From the NCBI GenBank assembly GCA_002840975.1, contig PHDN01000028.1:1-43456 (forward strand): a stretch of DNA of 43,456 bases, read 5' to 3'. Below the pieces are notes generated by a model that had not been told where the DNA came from, ran no database searches, and worked only from the letters and a program-made list of their open reading frames with translations. The translations under genes and the position numbers were made by a program. This DNA comes from Bacteroidetes bacterium HGW-Bacteroidetes-16. Its GTDB lineage: Bacteria > Bacteroidota > Bacteroidia > Bacteroidales > F082. Positions 15,825 through 24,815 of the stretch are shown in pieces (within the stretch, counting starts at the first letter, position 1; each line of letters starts with the position of its first letter).

Positions 15825-18800
15825 TTGAGAAGGAAATCGATACACATCTTACTAATTAACTTAATTGCTGGCTGGTTTGTTTTACAATCAACCGTGGCTT
15901 TGGCTGCATCGTACCCGGATTTTTTCTTTCAGGGTGTAATGGTTCCTGATTCAATTAGTCCTGATTCATCAAAAGTCGACCTGATTTACCCTTTTCAAGA
16001 CTATACCGGAAATCCATACTTGGACCAACAAAGTCAAAGCCCGCTTTTTTTAAATCCTCCGGCCAATATCCAGCGCGAAATAACCTACAACCCTGAAACC
16101 AATACCTATGAGTTTGTAAGTAAAATTGGTGATTTTGCTTATCGTGCCCCCACGGTAATGGATTTTGATGAATACCAGGATTATGAACTTCAGCACGATG
16201 TAAACAACTATTGGAAAGAACGTGCACAAACAGCAGGAACTGCCGAAGGATCGAGGTTAATTCCAAAAATTTACGTGGGAGGTGAAGCCTTCGACAGGAT
16301 ATTTGGCAGCAACACCATCGATATCAGGCCGCAAGGATCGGCAGAAGTAAGTTTCGGCATCCTTTCAACCAAACGCGACGATCCGGCTTTAAACGTCCGT
16401 CAGCGCAGAACCACCAACTTCGATTTTAACATGAAGATTCAAATGAATGTGATTGCAAAAATTGGTGATAAAATTGAATTTAAGGCCAACTACAATACCG
16501 AATCCTCATTCGATTTTGAAAACACGCTGAAACTAAAATATGAAGGCAACGAAGACGAAATCATACAGTTAATAGAGGCCGGAAACGTGAGCCTCCCTTT
16601 ACGGTCCACGCTCATCAGCGGAAGCCAGAGTCTTTTCGGGGTGAAGACGGAATTGCAATTTGGTAAAACACACGTTACAGCGGTTTTCTCGCAACAGCAA
16701 AGCGAAACAAAAAATATTACCGTTCAGGGTGGTGCTCAAACCAGCCGTTTTAAACTTACGGCCCTCGATTATGAGGCCAACAAGCACTTTTTCTTTACTC
16801 AGTCGTTTAGAAGCCATTACGAAAGTGGCTTGGCTGCATTGCCTATCATCACCTCCGACATCAACATTACCAAGATTGAAGTGTGGGTTACCAACATTGG
16901 GGCTGCCACTGAGGAAAATAGGAGCATCATCGCATTTACCGATCTTGGTGAAGGAAAAAACGCCTGGATTCACAATCAATACATCCATCCCATGCCGGGT
17001 GGTTCAAATCCTTCCAATTATGCCAACGACATGATGGCCCGGATGGACACCCTGCGTATTCGTGACATTAACCAGGTAACCAACTACCTCACGGGTGACC
17101 CATTAGGTATTGGAAAAATAAATTACATGGTGGCAGGAGAGGATTTTGTGAAACTCGAAAATGCCAGAAAACTGAAAACTACCGAGTATTCCATCAACAA
17201 AAAATTGGGGTTCATTTCGCTAAATACAACCCTGAACACCGATCAGGTGCTGGCGGTTGCCGTTCAGTATACGCTTATTGGTAGCGACAGCGTGTATCAG
17301 GTGGGTGAATTTTCGGACCAGGGGGTGACCTCGCCCAAGTGCCTTGTAGTAAAATTGCTGAAAAGCAATAACCTGAGTACCAAAATCCCCATGTGGAACC
17401 TGATGATGAAAAATGTTTACTCCATCGGGGCTTATCAGGTACAGCGCGATAATTTCATGTTCAACATTCTTTATTCGGGCAATAGCGAGGGCGTTCCGAC
17501 CGGGTATTTTACCGAAGGCCCCGACGATGTGATGGGTGTGCCTCTGGTCCATCTTTTCGGACTCGATAACCTGGATAATCAGATGAACCCCATTCCCGGT
17601 GGTGACGGCATGTTCGACTATATCGACAATGCTACCACAAACGGTGGTACCATACAAGCCTCAAACGGGCGCATTTTCTTTACCCGGCTGGAACCTTTCG
17701 GGAGCTACGTGCACGATTCCATCTTCCCCAACAATCCTGAGTTGGCCGAAAAATATGCCTACGATTCGCTCTATACCTTAACCAAAGCCGGCGCAGAACA
17801 ATATCCCGACAAGAATAAATATATCCTCGAAGGATTGTACCGCTCTCAATCGGGTGCCGATATCAGCCTCAACGCGCTTAATGTGCCACAGGGATCTGTA
17901 AAAGTAACGGCAGGAGGTGTTCCACTTACCGAAAATGTGGATTATACGGTAGACTATACCCTGGGACGTGTAAAAATTATCAATGATGGAATCATGAACT
18001 CCGGCGTGCCTATTAATGTTTCGCTCGAAAGCAATTCCATGTTTAATGTCCAGCAAAAAAGAATGATGGGCATCCATATCGACCACGAGATCAACAAAGA
18101 CTTTCATGTGGGCGGTACCCTGCTCAATTTGCATGAGCGTCCCCTGACCCAGAAAGTAAATTATGGTGACGATCCTATTTCCAATACCATGTGGGGATTG
18201 GACCTGAGTTATCGGACAGAGTCGCGCTGGCTGACTAAAATGATTGATATGCTACCCGGAATTTCAACCAAAGAAGTATCAAAAATCAATATGGATGGCG
18301 AATTTGCTCAATTCATCCCCGGGCATTCAAAAGCCATTGGCAATACCGGAACTTCCTACATCGATGACTTTGAAGGTGCTAAATCGACCATCGACTTGAA
18401 AAACACGAATAACTGGTCGCTGGCCACTACACCACAAGGACAACCCGATTTGTTCCCTGAAGCCATGATCAGCGGAACCACCGGTGAAAACGCCTTTGCC
18501 TATGGTAAAAACAGGTCCAAATTGGCCTGGTACATCATCGACCCCCTTTTTTATGATGTAAAAAGTGGCTTAAAGCCCAAAAACGTGGATAAAGAAGAAA
18601 TTTCTAAAAACTCGGCCCGGCAGGTTTTAGAAAATGAAGTTTTTCCAAACAGAGTCAATAATCAGAACAATATTATCACCAACATCGCGGTACTTAACCT
18701 GGCCCATTATCCTGCTGAAAGAGGACCTTATAACTTTGATGTAACCGAGAATTATTATTCTGCCGGCGTTGATGCCGGAGGCAACCTGGAACAACCTGAA

Positions 18801-21800
18801 ACCAGGTGGAGTGGGATGATGCGAAAGATTGAATCCACCGATTTTGAGGCATCCAATATTGAGTATATCGAGTTCTGGATGATGGATCCCTTCACCGAAG
18901 ACCCTGACAACAAGGGTGAATTGTACATCAACCTGGGGGAGGTTTCGGAAGACATTCTGCGCGATGGAAGAAAAGGTTTTGAAAACGGTTTGCCTACCAC
19001 AGAGGTCATTGAAAATGTAGACACTACCATTTGGGGGCGTGTGCCTTCACTCCAGGCGTTGGTCGAATCGTTCAGTAATGCCGGCGGTTCGCGTATCCAT
19101 CAGGATGTGGGTTATGATGGATTGAGTACCGAGGATGAAAAGTCATTTTATAACGGCCCTTTCCTGGAGCCACTCAGGTTGAAACATGGAGCCGGCTCAG
19201 CGGCCTACGAGCGTGCTGCCGCGGATCCATCGGCCGACGATTACCACTATTTCAGAGGTGGTGATTTAGACAATGATGCTAAATATTCAAGCGTAACTGA
19301 ACGGTACAAGAGATTCAATGAATCAGAAGGCAACTCGCCCACGGATGATATTAATCCCGAAAGTTATCCTACCGCGGCCACCAATTATCCCGATGTGGAA
19401 GACATTAACCGTGACAATACTTTGAGCGAATCGGAACGGTATTTCCAATATAAAATAGTATTGGATCCAAACAAAATGAAGGTCGGTGAAAACTATATTA
19501 CCGATGTTTTTGAAGCCACTGTGGATGGCAAGCTTCCCAATGGTGAAGAAAACCACAAAACCCATTGGTATCAGTTTAAGATTCCTGTCCACAACCCCGA
19601 TAAGGTCATTGGCAACATCAGCGATTTCAGGTCTATCCGGTTTATGCGCGTGTTTATGCGAGGTTTCGAAAGACCGATCATTGCCCGGTTTGCTACTTTT
19701 GAGTTGGTCAGGGGCGAATGGCGCCGGTATGATCAGGCATTGCCTGCTCCCGGTGAGTATATCCTCGGCGATGATGGCAGTGAAACCAACTTTACGGTAT
19801 CAACGGTGAGCATTGAAGAAAATGGCGCACGGGTGCCCATCATATATGTAACACCTCCCGGAATTGACAGAGAGTCAACTATAGGCACCACAGCTAGTTA
19901 CCAACTAAATGAACAATCTCTCGAATTGAAAGTATCCAATTTGTTGGATGGGGATGCCCGTGGTGTTTTTAAAACCACCGACTTCGACTTCCGGCAGTAC
20001 AAACGCATTAAAATGTACGTCCATGCCGAGAAAATGAAGGAAGAAGAGAACCTGGAATATGGTGACTTAACGGCGTTTATACGTGTCGGGAGCGACTTTA
20101 CAAATAATTATTACGAGTATGAGGTTCCCCTGGAGTTTACCCGTTGGGGTGAGAGCGACCGGGATTCCATCTGGCCCGAGACCAATAACTTTGACATTAA
20201 CCTCGATGAGCTTGTCAATGTAAAACACAACCGCAACATTGCCTTGCGGCAACCTGGTTCCGACCTCGCGTTAAACAAACCTTATGTAGAGTATATTGGA
20301 AACAGAAAAGTGACCATTTTGGGAAGCCCATCCATCAGCGATGTAAAAGGAATTTTACTTGGTGTCCGTAATCCTAAACGGCGCAACAACCTTGCTGATG
20401 ATGGAAATCCGCAAAGTGCCATCGTCTGGTTTGATGAATTAAGGCTCACCGATTTTAACGACAGAAACGGATGGGCTGCAACCGGAAGGATTGAAGCCAA
20501 TTTGGCCGATTTAGGCCGGGTTACCATTTCAGGGTCACATTCCTCGGCAGGATTTGCCAGCCTCGACACTAAAATTAGTCAGATACCGCTGGAGGCTACC
20601 ACCAATTTCATGGTCGCCACCGATCTGGACCTCGGAAAATTTGCCGGAGAAAAAGCAGCCATCCGGGTGCCCATGCACTATGATTATGCCATTCAGGAAA
20701 TTTCCCCTGAATACAACCCCCTGGATCCTGACATCGAGCTCAAAGATGACTTGGATTCGTATGAAAATAAAGCAAAACGCGACTCCCTGAAGGCACTGGT
20801 GGTAGATCACACTACCAACCAGAATATTAACTTTATGAATGTCCGAAAAGATCGGGTGGACACCAAAAAGAAACCTCAGGTGTATGATATTGAGAACTTC
20901 GATGTTTCGTTCGCCTATTCGAAATTCCGGCACCGCAACATCGATTTTGAATATGATAACCAGGATCAATACCGGGGAGGTTTTGGATACAACTTTAATC
21001 CGAAACCAACAAATTATCAGCCGTTTAATAAAATGAAAGTATTGGCCAACTCGCCACATCTGGCATTGTTCAAGGATTTCAACTTCTATATTTTGCCTAA
21101 GGTATTGAGCTTCAGGACCGATATGGACAGAAATATCCGCAAAGTACTCTATCGCGACAAGAGTTTAGGGGATATTATTATCAAGCCGACCATCGACAGA
21201 CAATGGAATTGGAACAGGATTTATGATTTTAAATATGACCTGTCGAAATCCCTTTCAGTGGAGTTTAATGCCGGGGCCAATGCGTATATTCAGGAACCCG
21301 TCATCTATCCTGATAAAAACACCCAGGAATGGGAGGAATATAAGCGGGATGTTTGGAACGAGATTTCGACATTTGGAACCATGAACCGATACAATCAATC
21401 GTTTAAGGTAACCTACAATGTACCATTAAAGAAAATTCCCGTACTCGACTGGTTGTCATTGGCAGCCAGCTATCAGGCGCTGTACAACTGGGCCGGATCG
21501 GCCACCACCACCCGTAAAAGGTTTGGTAACTCCATCGAAAATTCCAACCAGAAGCAATTAAATGGTAGCGTGGATTTTCAAAACCTGTACAATAAATTAC
21601 CCTACCTGAAAAAGCTAAATCAAACAGCTTCCAGACGAACACCAAGCCCATCGGACAGAATCAGGGGCGGCGGACCGAAGCCTCCTGATCAAGCCAAAGA
21701 CACCACCAAACCTACTATCAACTATGTGAAGGTGGTCGGTGATGGTTTCATTAAAATACTGACCTCTGTGAAAAAAGCCTCCGTTACCTACAGCCAGGCA

Positions 21801-23132
21801 AATGGTATCTTGCTTCCGGGTTTTATGTATGAACCGGATATTCTCGGAGTTAACCTGACCAGTTCAGCACCTACCATGGGTTTTGTATTTGGTGACCAGA
21901 GCGATATCCGGTATGAGGCGGCCCGCAATGGATGGCTTTCCACCGACTCGGCTTTTAACAGCGTCTATATGACCAAGGCTACCGAATCACTGTCGTATAA
22001 GGTGAATACCGATTTGTTTGGGGCTCTGCGCATCGACATTGATGGCGACCGGATTTATGCAGAGAACTACCAATCTTATTATCGGGTGGATGATTTGACG
22101 AAGGTATTTACCGAATTCACACCAATGAACAGGGGAAACTTTAATATCTCTTATTTGGCCATCAACACCTCCTTTAACAAAAGCAACGGAGAGATTGTAT
22201 CACAGGTTTTTCAGAATTTCTTATCCACTCGTCAGAGTGTGGCTGACAAACTGGCCCATGATAACCCGGAATGGATGAAAACACAGGAATACTATTATGA
22301 TACCGTGGCCAGACAGGATTTTCCGTTGGGATATGGTTCAAATTCTCAAACCGTGCTCTATTATTCATTTTTAGCCGCCTATACCGGAAAAAGTGAAAGC
22401 AAGATAAATACCGCTACCACTTTTCCATCTTTCCCTCTTCCTAATTGGCGTCTTACATTTAATGGCCTGACAAAAATCAAGGCAGTAGGAAAATTGTTCA
22501 GGAGTGTGAATATTACCCATGGCTATCGCTCCATGTTATCTCTGGCCTCCTGGGCAACCAATGTAAATTATGATGCTTCTAACCTTGGCAAGCGGTTAGA
22601 GAACTCGCCCAACTACGTCCCGGAATATGACATCGGAATCGTTTCAATTTCAGAGCAGTACAGTCCCTTAATCGGCGTGGATGTTACTATGCACAATAGC
22701 CTTTCAGCCAAGTTGGAATTTAAAAAGTCGCGCAAACTCGATTTAAGTTTTGTAAACAATCAACTTACTGAAGTGATAGGAAACGAGGTAGTCGTCGGGC
22801 TAGGATATCGCGTTAAAAACCTCAAATTCTCAATTGGTTCGCTAAGTGGTAATGCACCCAACAAAAGTTATAGCAGCGATTTGAATTTAAAATTGGACTT
22901 TGGTATCAGAGATAACAAAACTACCTTGCGGCGCATCGATGAGATTAACAATCAAATTTCGGCAGGTTCGCGACAATACACGCTCAATTTCTCAGGCGAT
23001 TATATGTTGAGCCAAAGTGTGCAGCTCAGGTTGTATTACAATTGGACCAGCAACAATCCATACGTGTCGTCGCAGATGCCCAATTCAACCACCACAGGAG
23101 GGTTTAGCCTGAGATTTAATCTGGCTCAATAG
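15825..23132 (+). CDS. sprA: SprA/Sov, type IX secretion outer-membrane translocon
   Basis: Giant outer-membrane protein (2,435 residues) forming the 36-strand barrel through which type IX cargo leaves the cell; it is also needed for gliding in motile relatives. The size matches SprA/Sov (about 2,400-2,500). A Sec signal peptide covers residues 1 to about 27 (ending VALAA). The motif TSYIDDFEGA (residues 843-852) is a family hallmark. The protein is rich in alternating aromatic/polar strands and ends in a strand (GGFSLRFNLAQ) with a terminal aromatic pattern. The start is TTG 15825: an in-frame TGA lies at 15804-15806 and no ATG occurs before the signal peptide. It lies between ruvA and gcvH. 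Cargo visible in the window: 38638-41667. Confidence 0.97.
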   Translation: MRRKSIHILLINLIAGWFVLQSTVALAASYPDFFFQGVMVPDSISPDSSKVDLIYPFQDYTGNPYLDQQSQSPLFLNPPANIQREITYNPETNTYEFVSKIGDFAYRAPTVMDFDEYQDYELQHDVNNYWKERAQTAGTAEGSRLIPKIYVGGEAFDRIFGSNTIDIRPQGSAEVSFGILSTKRDDPALNVRQRRTTNFDFNMKIQMNVIAKIGDKIEFKANYNTESSFDFENTLKLKYEGNEDEIIQLIEAGNVSLPLRSTLISGSQSLFGVKTELQFGKTHVTAVFSQQQSETKNITVQGGAQTSRFKLTALDYEANKHFFFTQSFRSHYESGLAALPIITSDINITKIEVWVTNIGAATEENRSIIAFTDLGEGKNAWIHNQYIHPMPGGSNPSNYANDMMARMDTLRIRDINQVTNYLTGDPLGIGKINYMVAGEDFVKLENARKLKTTEYSINKKLGFISLNTTLNTDQVLAVAVQYTLIGSDSVYQVGEFSDQGVTSPKCLVVKLLKSNNLSTKIPMWNLMMKNVYSIGAYQVQRDNFMFNILYSGNSEGVPTGYFTEGPDDVMGVPLVHLFGLDNLDNQMNPIPGGDGMFDYIDNATTNGGTIQASNGRIFFTRLEPFGSYVHDSIFPNNPELAEKYAYDSLYTLTKAGAEQYPDKNKYILEGLYRSQSGADISLNALNVPQGSVKVTAGGVPLTENVDYTVDYTLGRVKIINDGIMNSGVPINVSLESNSMFNVQQKRMMGIHIDHEINKDFHVGGTLLNLHERPLTQKVNYGDDPISNTMWGLDLSYRTESRWLTKMIDMLPGISTKEVSKINMDGEFAQFIPGHSKAIGNTGTSYIDDFEGAKSTIDLKNTNNWSLATTPQGQPDLFPEAMISGTTGENAFAYGKNRSKLAWYIIDPLFYDVKSGLKPKNVDKEEISKNSARQVLENEVFPNRVNNQNNIITNIAVLNLAHYPAERGPYNFDVTENYYSAGVDAGGNLEQPETRWSGMMRKIESTDFEASNIEYIEFWMMDPFTEDPDNKGELYINLGEVSEDILRDGRKGFENGLPTTEVIENVDTTIWGRVPSLQALVESFSNAGGSRIHQDVGYDGLSTEDEKSFYNGPFLEPLRLKHGAGSAAYERAAADPSADDYHYFRGGDLDNDAKYSSVTERYKRFNESEGNSPTDDINPESYPTAATNYPDVEDINRDNTLSESERYFQYKIVLDPNKMKVGENYITDVFEATVDGKLPNGEENHKTHWYQFKIPVHNPDKVIGNISDFRSIRFMRVFMRGFERPIIARFATFELVRGEWRRYDQALPAPGEYILGDDGSETNFTVSTVSIEENGARVPIIYVTPPGIDRESTIGTTASYQLNEQSLELKVSNLLDGDARGVFKTTDFDFRQYKRIKMYVHAEKMKEEENLEYGDLTAFIRVGSDFTNNYYEYEVPLEFTRWGESDRDSIWPETNNFDINLDELVNVKHNRNIALRQPGSDLALNKPYVEYIGNRKVTILGSPSISDVKGILLGVRNPKRRNNLADDGNPQSAIVWFDELRLTDFNDRNGWAATGRIEANLADLGRVTISGSHSSAGFASLDTKISQIPLEATTNFMVATDLDLGKFAGEKAAIRVPMHYDYAIQEISPEYNPLDPDIELKDDLDSYENKAKRDSLKALVVDHTTNQNINFMNVRKDRVDTKKKPQVYDIENFDVSFAYSKFRHRNIDFEYDNQDQYRGGFGYNFNPKPTNYQPFNKMKVLANSPHLALFKDFNFYILPKVLSFRTDMDRNIRKVLYRDKSLGDIIIKPTIDRQWNWNRIYDFKYDLSKSLSVEFNAGANAYIQEPVIYPDKNTQEWEEYKRDVWNEISTFGTMNRYNQSFKVTYNVPLKKIPVLDWLSLAASYQALYNWAGSATTTRKRFGNSIENSNQKQLNGSVDFQNLYNKLPYLKKLNQTASRRTPSPSDRIRGGGPKPPDQAKDTTKPTINYVKVVGDGFIKILTSVKKASVTYSQANGILLPGFMYEPDILGVNLTSSAPTMGFVFGDQSDIRYEAARNGWLSTDSAFNSVYMTKATESLSYKVNTDLFGALRIDIDGDRIYAENYQSYYRVDDLTKVFTEFTPMNRGNFNISYLAINTSFNKSNGEIVSQVFQNFLSTRQSVADKLAHDNPEWMKTQEYYYDTVARQDFPLGYGSNSQTVLYYSFLAAYTGKSESKINTATTFPSFPLPNWRLTFNGLTKIKAVGKLFRSVNITHGYRSMLSLASWATNVNYDASNLGKRLENSPNYVPEYDIGIVSISEQYSPLIGVDVTMHNSLSAKLEFKKSRKLDLSFVNNQLTEVIGNEVVVGLGYRVKNLKFSIGSLSGNAPNKSYSSDLNLKLDFGIRDNKTTLRRIDEINNQISAGSRQYTLNFSGDYMLSQSVQLRLYYNWTSNNPYVSSQMPNSTTTGGFSLRFNLAQ

Positions 23133-23164
23133 TAATTTATTTTAGAACTAAATTAGCCGCGATA

Positions 23165-23197
23165 TTGTTTAGCGATAACGAATTTACCCTAAATTTG
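23165..23197 (+). promoter_or_regulatory. Promoter candidate for gcvH
   Basis: TTG at 23165-23167, a 22-nt spacer and an exact TAAATTTG at 23190-23197, 25 nt upstream of the gcvH ATG. Confidence 0.5.
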
Positions 23198-23221
23198 GCA
23201 ATTATTTAAAACTTAAATCTC

Positions 23222-23602
23222 ATGAATATTCCTAAAAATTTATTGTACACCGAAGACCATGAATGGATAAGGGTTGAAGGAAAAGAAGCCTATATCGGCA
23301 TTACTGATTTTGCTCAAAAAGAGCTGGGCGATGTTGTATTTGTTGAGGTGGAAACCCTTGAAGAAACGCTCGACAAAGCTGAAGCTTTTGGTACAATTGA
23401 AGCCGTGAAGACTGTTTCAGATATGTTTATGCCGGTTGGTGGTACCGTTCTCGAGTTGAACGAATTGCTTGAAGACCAACCTGAAATCATTAATAAAGAT
23501 CCTTACGGAAAAGGATGGATTATTAAAATCTCCATTTCCGATGCCTCACAGTTGGATGAATTACTTGATGCAGCTGCTTACAAGGCATTGATAGAGGAAT
23601 AA
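23222..23602 (+). CDS. gcvH: Glycine cleavage system H protein
   Basis: Small lipoyl-carrier protein that shuttles the aminomethyl group of glycine between the P, T and L proteins of the glycine cleavage complex in the cytosol; it can also serve in lipoate transfer. The 126-residue length is standard. The lipoylated lysine is Lys63 in [11 protein letters not shown], and DHEWIRVEG and [17 protein letters not shown] are typical. No gcvT or gcvP lies nearby, so the gene stands apart from its partners and instead sits between sprA and a VanZ-like gene, with only 2 nt to the latter. A promoter box precedes it. Confidence 0.98.
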   Translation: MNIPKNLLYTEDHEWIRVEGKEAYIGITDFAQKELGDVVFVEVETLEETLDKAEAFGTIEAVKTVSDMFMPVGGTVLELNELLEDQPEIINKDPYGKGWIIKISISDASQLDELLDAAAYKALIEE

Positions 23603-23604
23603 CA

Positions 23605-24012
23605 ATGTCAGGGATGATCCGACGATTTTGGCCGGCCATGACCTGGGCAATTCTAATCCTGATACTTACCGGTGTTCCCGGCTCCTATTTCCCTGAGGTC
23701 AAATCGTTTTGGCAGTGGCTCTCGCCTGACAAAGTTATTCATCTTGTGATATTTGGAGTTCAGGTATTTTTGATCATTTTAGGATTTGAACCACAATATT
23801 TGAATAGTAAGCAACGTTTTATATTCGTAGTAGGTGCAACTATCGCCACTATTTTGTACGGATTAGTTACCGAATTGCTTCAAAATTATGTGTTCATTGG
23901 CCGTGATGGAAATATTTTCGACTTTTTAGCAGATGCTTTGGGCGCATTTTTAGGGTTATTGACATACTATTTATTAAAAATGAGAAAAATACTGCACCAA
24001 GATATAAACTAG
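23605..24012 (+). CDS. VanZ-like family membrane protein
   Basis: A 135-residue integral membrane protein with four hydrophobic segments (about residues 11-26, 46-62, 71-88 and 107-124). It matches the VanZ-like pattern: DKVIHLVIFGVQ after the first helix, a polar FIGRDGNIFDFLADALGAFLG near the last helix, and an acidic residue in the third (GLVTELLQ). Family members have no firm biochemical role beyond low-level teicoplanin resistance for VanZ itself. It starts 2 nt after the gcvH stop, so the two are co-transcribed; tonB follows after 55 nt. Confidence 0.88.
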   Translation: MSGMIRRFWPAMTWAILILILTGVPGSYFPEVKSFWQWLSPDKVIHLVIFGVQVFLIILGFEPQYLNSKQRFIFVVGATIATILYGLVTELLQNYVFIGRDGNIFDFLADALGAFLGLLTYYLLKMRKILHQDIN

Positions 24013-24067
24013 AATAATAGAAATTACTACTTTAGCGGATTCGTACCTTAATCAAATATGAATAGAG

Positions 24068-24745
24068 ATGGAAGTTACAAAAACACAAAAGGCTGACCTT
24101 GAAAACAAGAAAGTACTTTTCTTTCAGATAGGTCTAATATTTGCCCTGCTGGTTGTTTTTCTTGCTTTTGAATACAAAAGCTACGATAAAATCACCATCG
24201 ATCTTGCTTCACGTGCCATAGATGATACACCTGAAGAAATCGTTCCCATTACAGAGCAGACGGTAAAACCACCACCACCACCACCACCAAAACAGGTAAC
24301 TAAAATTACCATCGTGGAGGATGATGTGGAAGTGGAGGATGATATTCAGATTGATGTTGAGGCCGATGCTACCACTGAAATGGCAGCTTATGTTCCTCAG
24401 GAGATGGGAGAGGAGGAAATTGTAGAAGCGGAGATTTTCACTGTAGTGGAATCGATGCCTGAATTCCCCGGTGGCATGGGTAAGCTGATGACTTATCTGG
24501 CAACAAACATCAAATACCCTCCACTAGCTAAGGAAAGTGGTATTCAGGGTCGTGTTTTTATCAACTTTGTAGTTGAACCCGACGGAAAAATTTCGCAAGT
24601 GAAAGTGCTTCGTGGAATTGGCGGGGGCTGTGACGAAGAAGCGGTGCGTGTTGTGCAAGGCATGCCTAAATGGAAGCCGGGTTTGCAACGGGGAAAACCT
24701 GTAAGGGTATCGTACAACCTACCTGTGAAATTTACACTGCAATAG
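24068..24745 (+). CDS. TonB energy transducer
   Basis: Inner-membrane-anchored TonB protein passing proton-motive energy from ExbB/ExbD to outer-membrane receptors. Of its 225 residues, a membrane helix spans about 17-35. A linker with a seven-proline run (68-74) and acidic stretches follows, and the C-terminal TonB domain is at about 135-225 (MPEFPGGMGKLMTYLATNIKYPP, GRVFINFVVEPDGKI, YNLPVKFTLQ). The FPGG form is typical of Bacteroidota TonB. No exbB, exbD or receptor gene is adjacent. It is the last gene of the plus-strand run and is closed by a strong terminator. Confidence 0.95.
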   Translation: MEVTKTQKADLENKKVLFFQIGLIFALLVVFLAFEYKSYDKITIDLASRAIDDTPEEIVPITEQTVKPPPPPPPKQVTKITIVEDDVEVEDDIQIDVEADATTEMAAYVPQEMGEEEIVEAEIFTVVESMPEFPGGMGKLMTYLATNIKYPPLAKESGIQGRVFINFVVEPDGKISQVKVLRGIGGGCDEEAVRVVQGMPKWKPGLQRGKPVRVSYNLPVKFTLQ

Positions 24746-24767
24746 TGATCTTATAAAATAAAATAGA

Positions 24768-24799
24768 AAGCCGTTTCATTTCGAAACGGCTTTTTTTGT
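24768..24799 (+). terminator. Intrinsic terminator after tonB
   Basis: A perfect 10-bp stem, AAGCCGTTTC (24768-24777) with GAAACGGCTT (24783-24792), a 5-nt loop and a T run. It sits between convergent tonB and uvrC and may also serve uvrC weakly. Confidence 0.9.
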
Positions 24800-24815
24800 T
24801 TTGCAAGGAACTCTT

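Noticed and set aside
24268-24291. CCA trinucleotide run as a phase-variable tract
   Set aside because: It encodes the proline linker of TonB, which is normal for the family. Triplet changes would not shift the frame.
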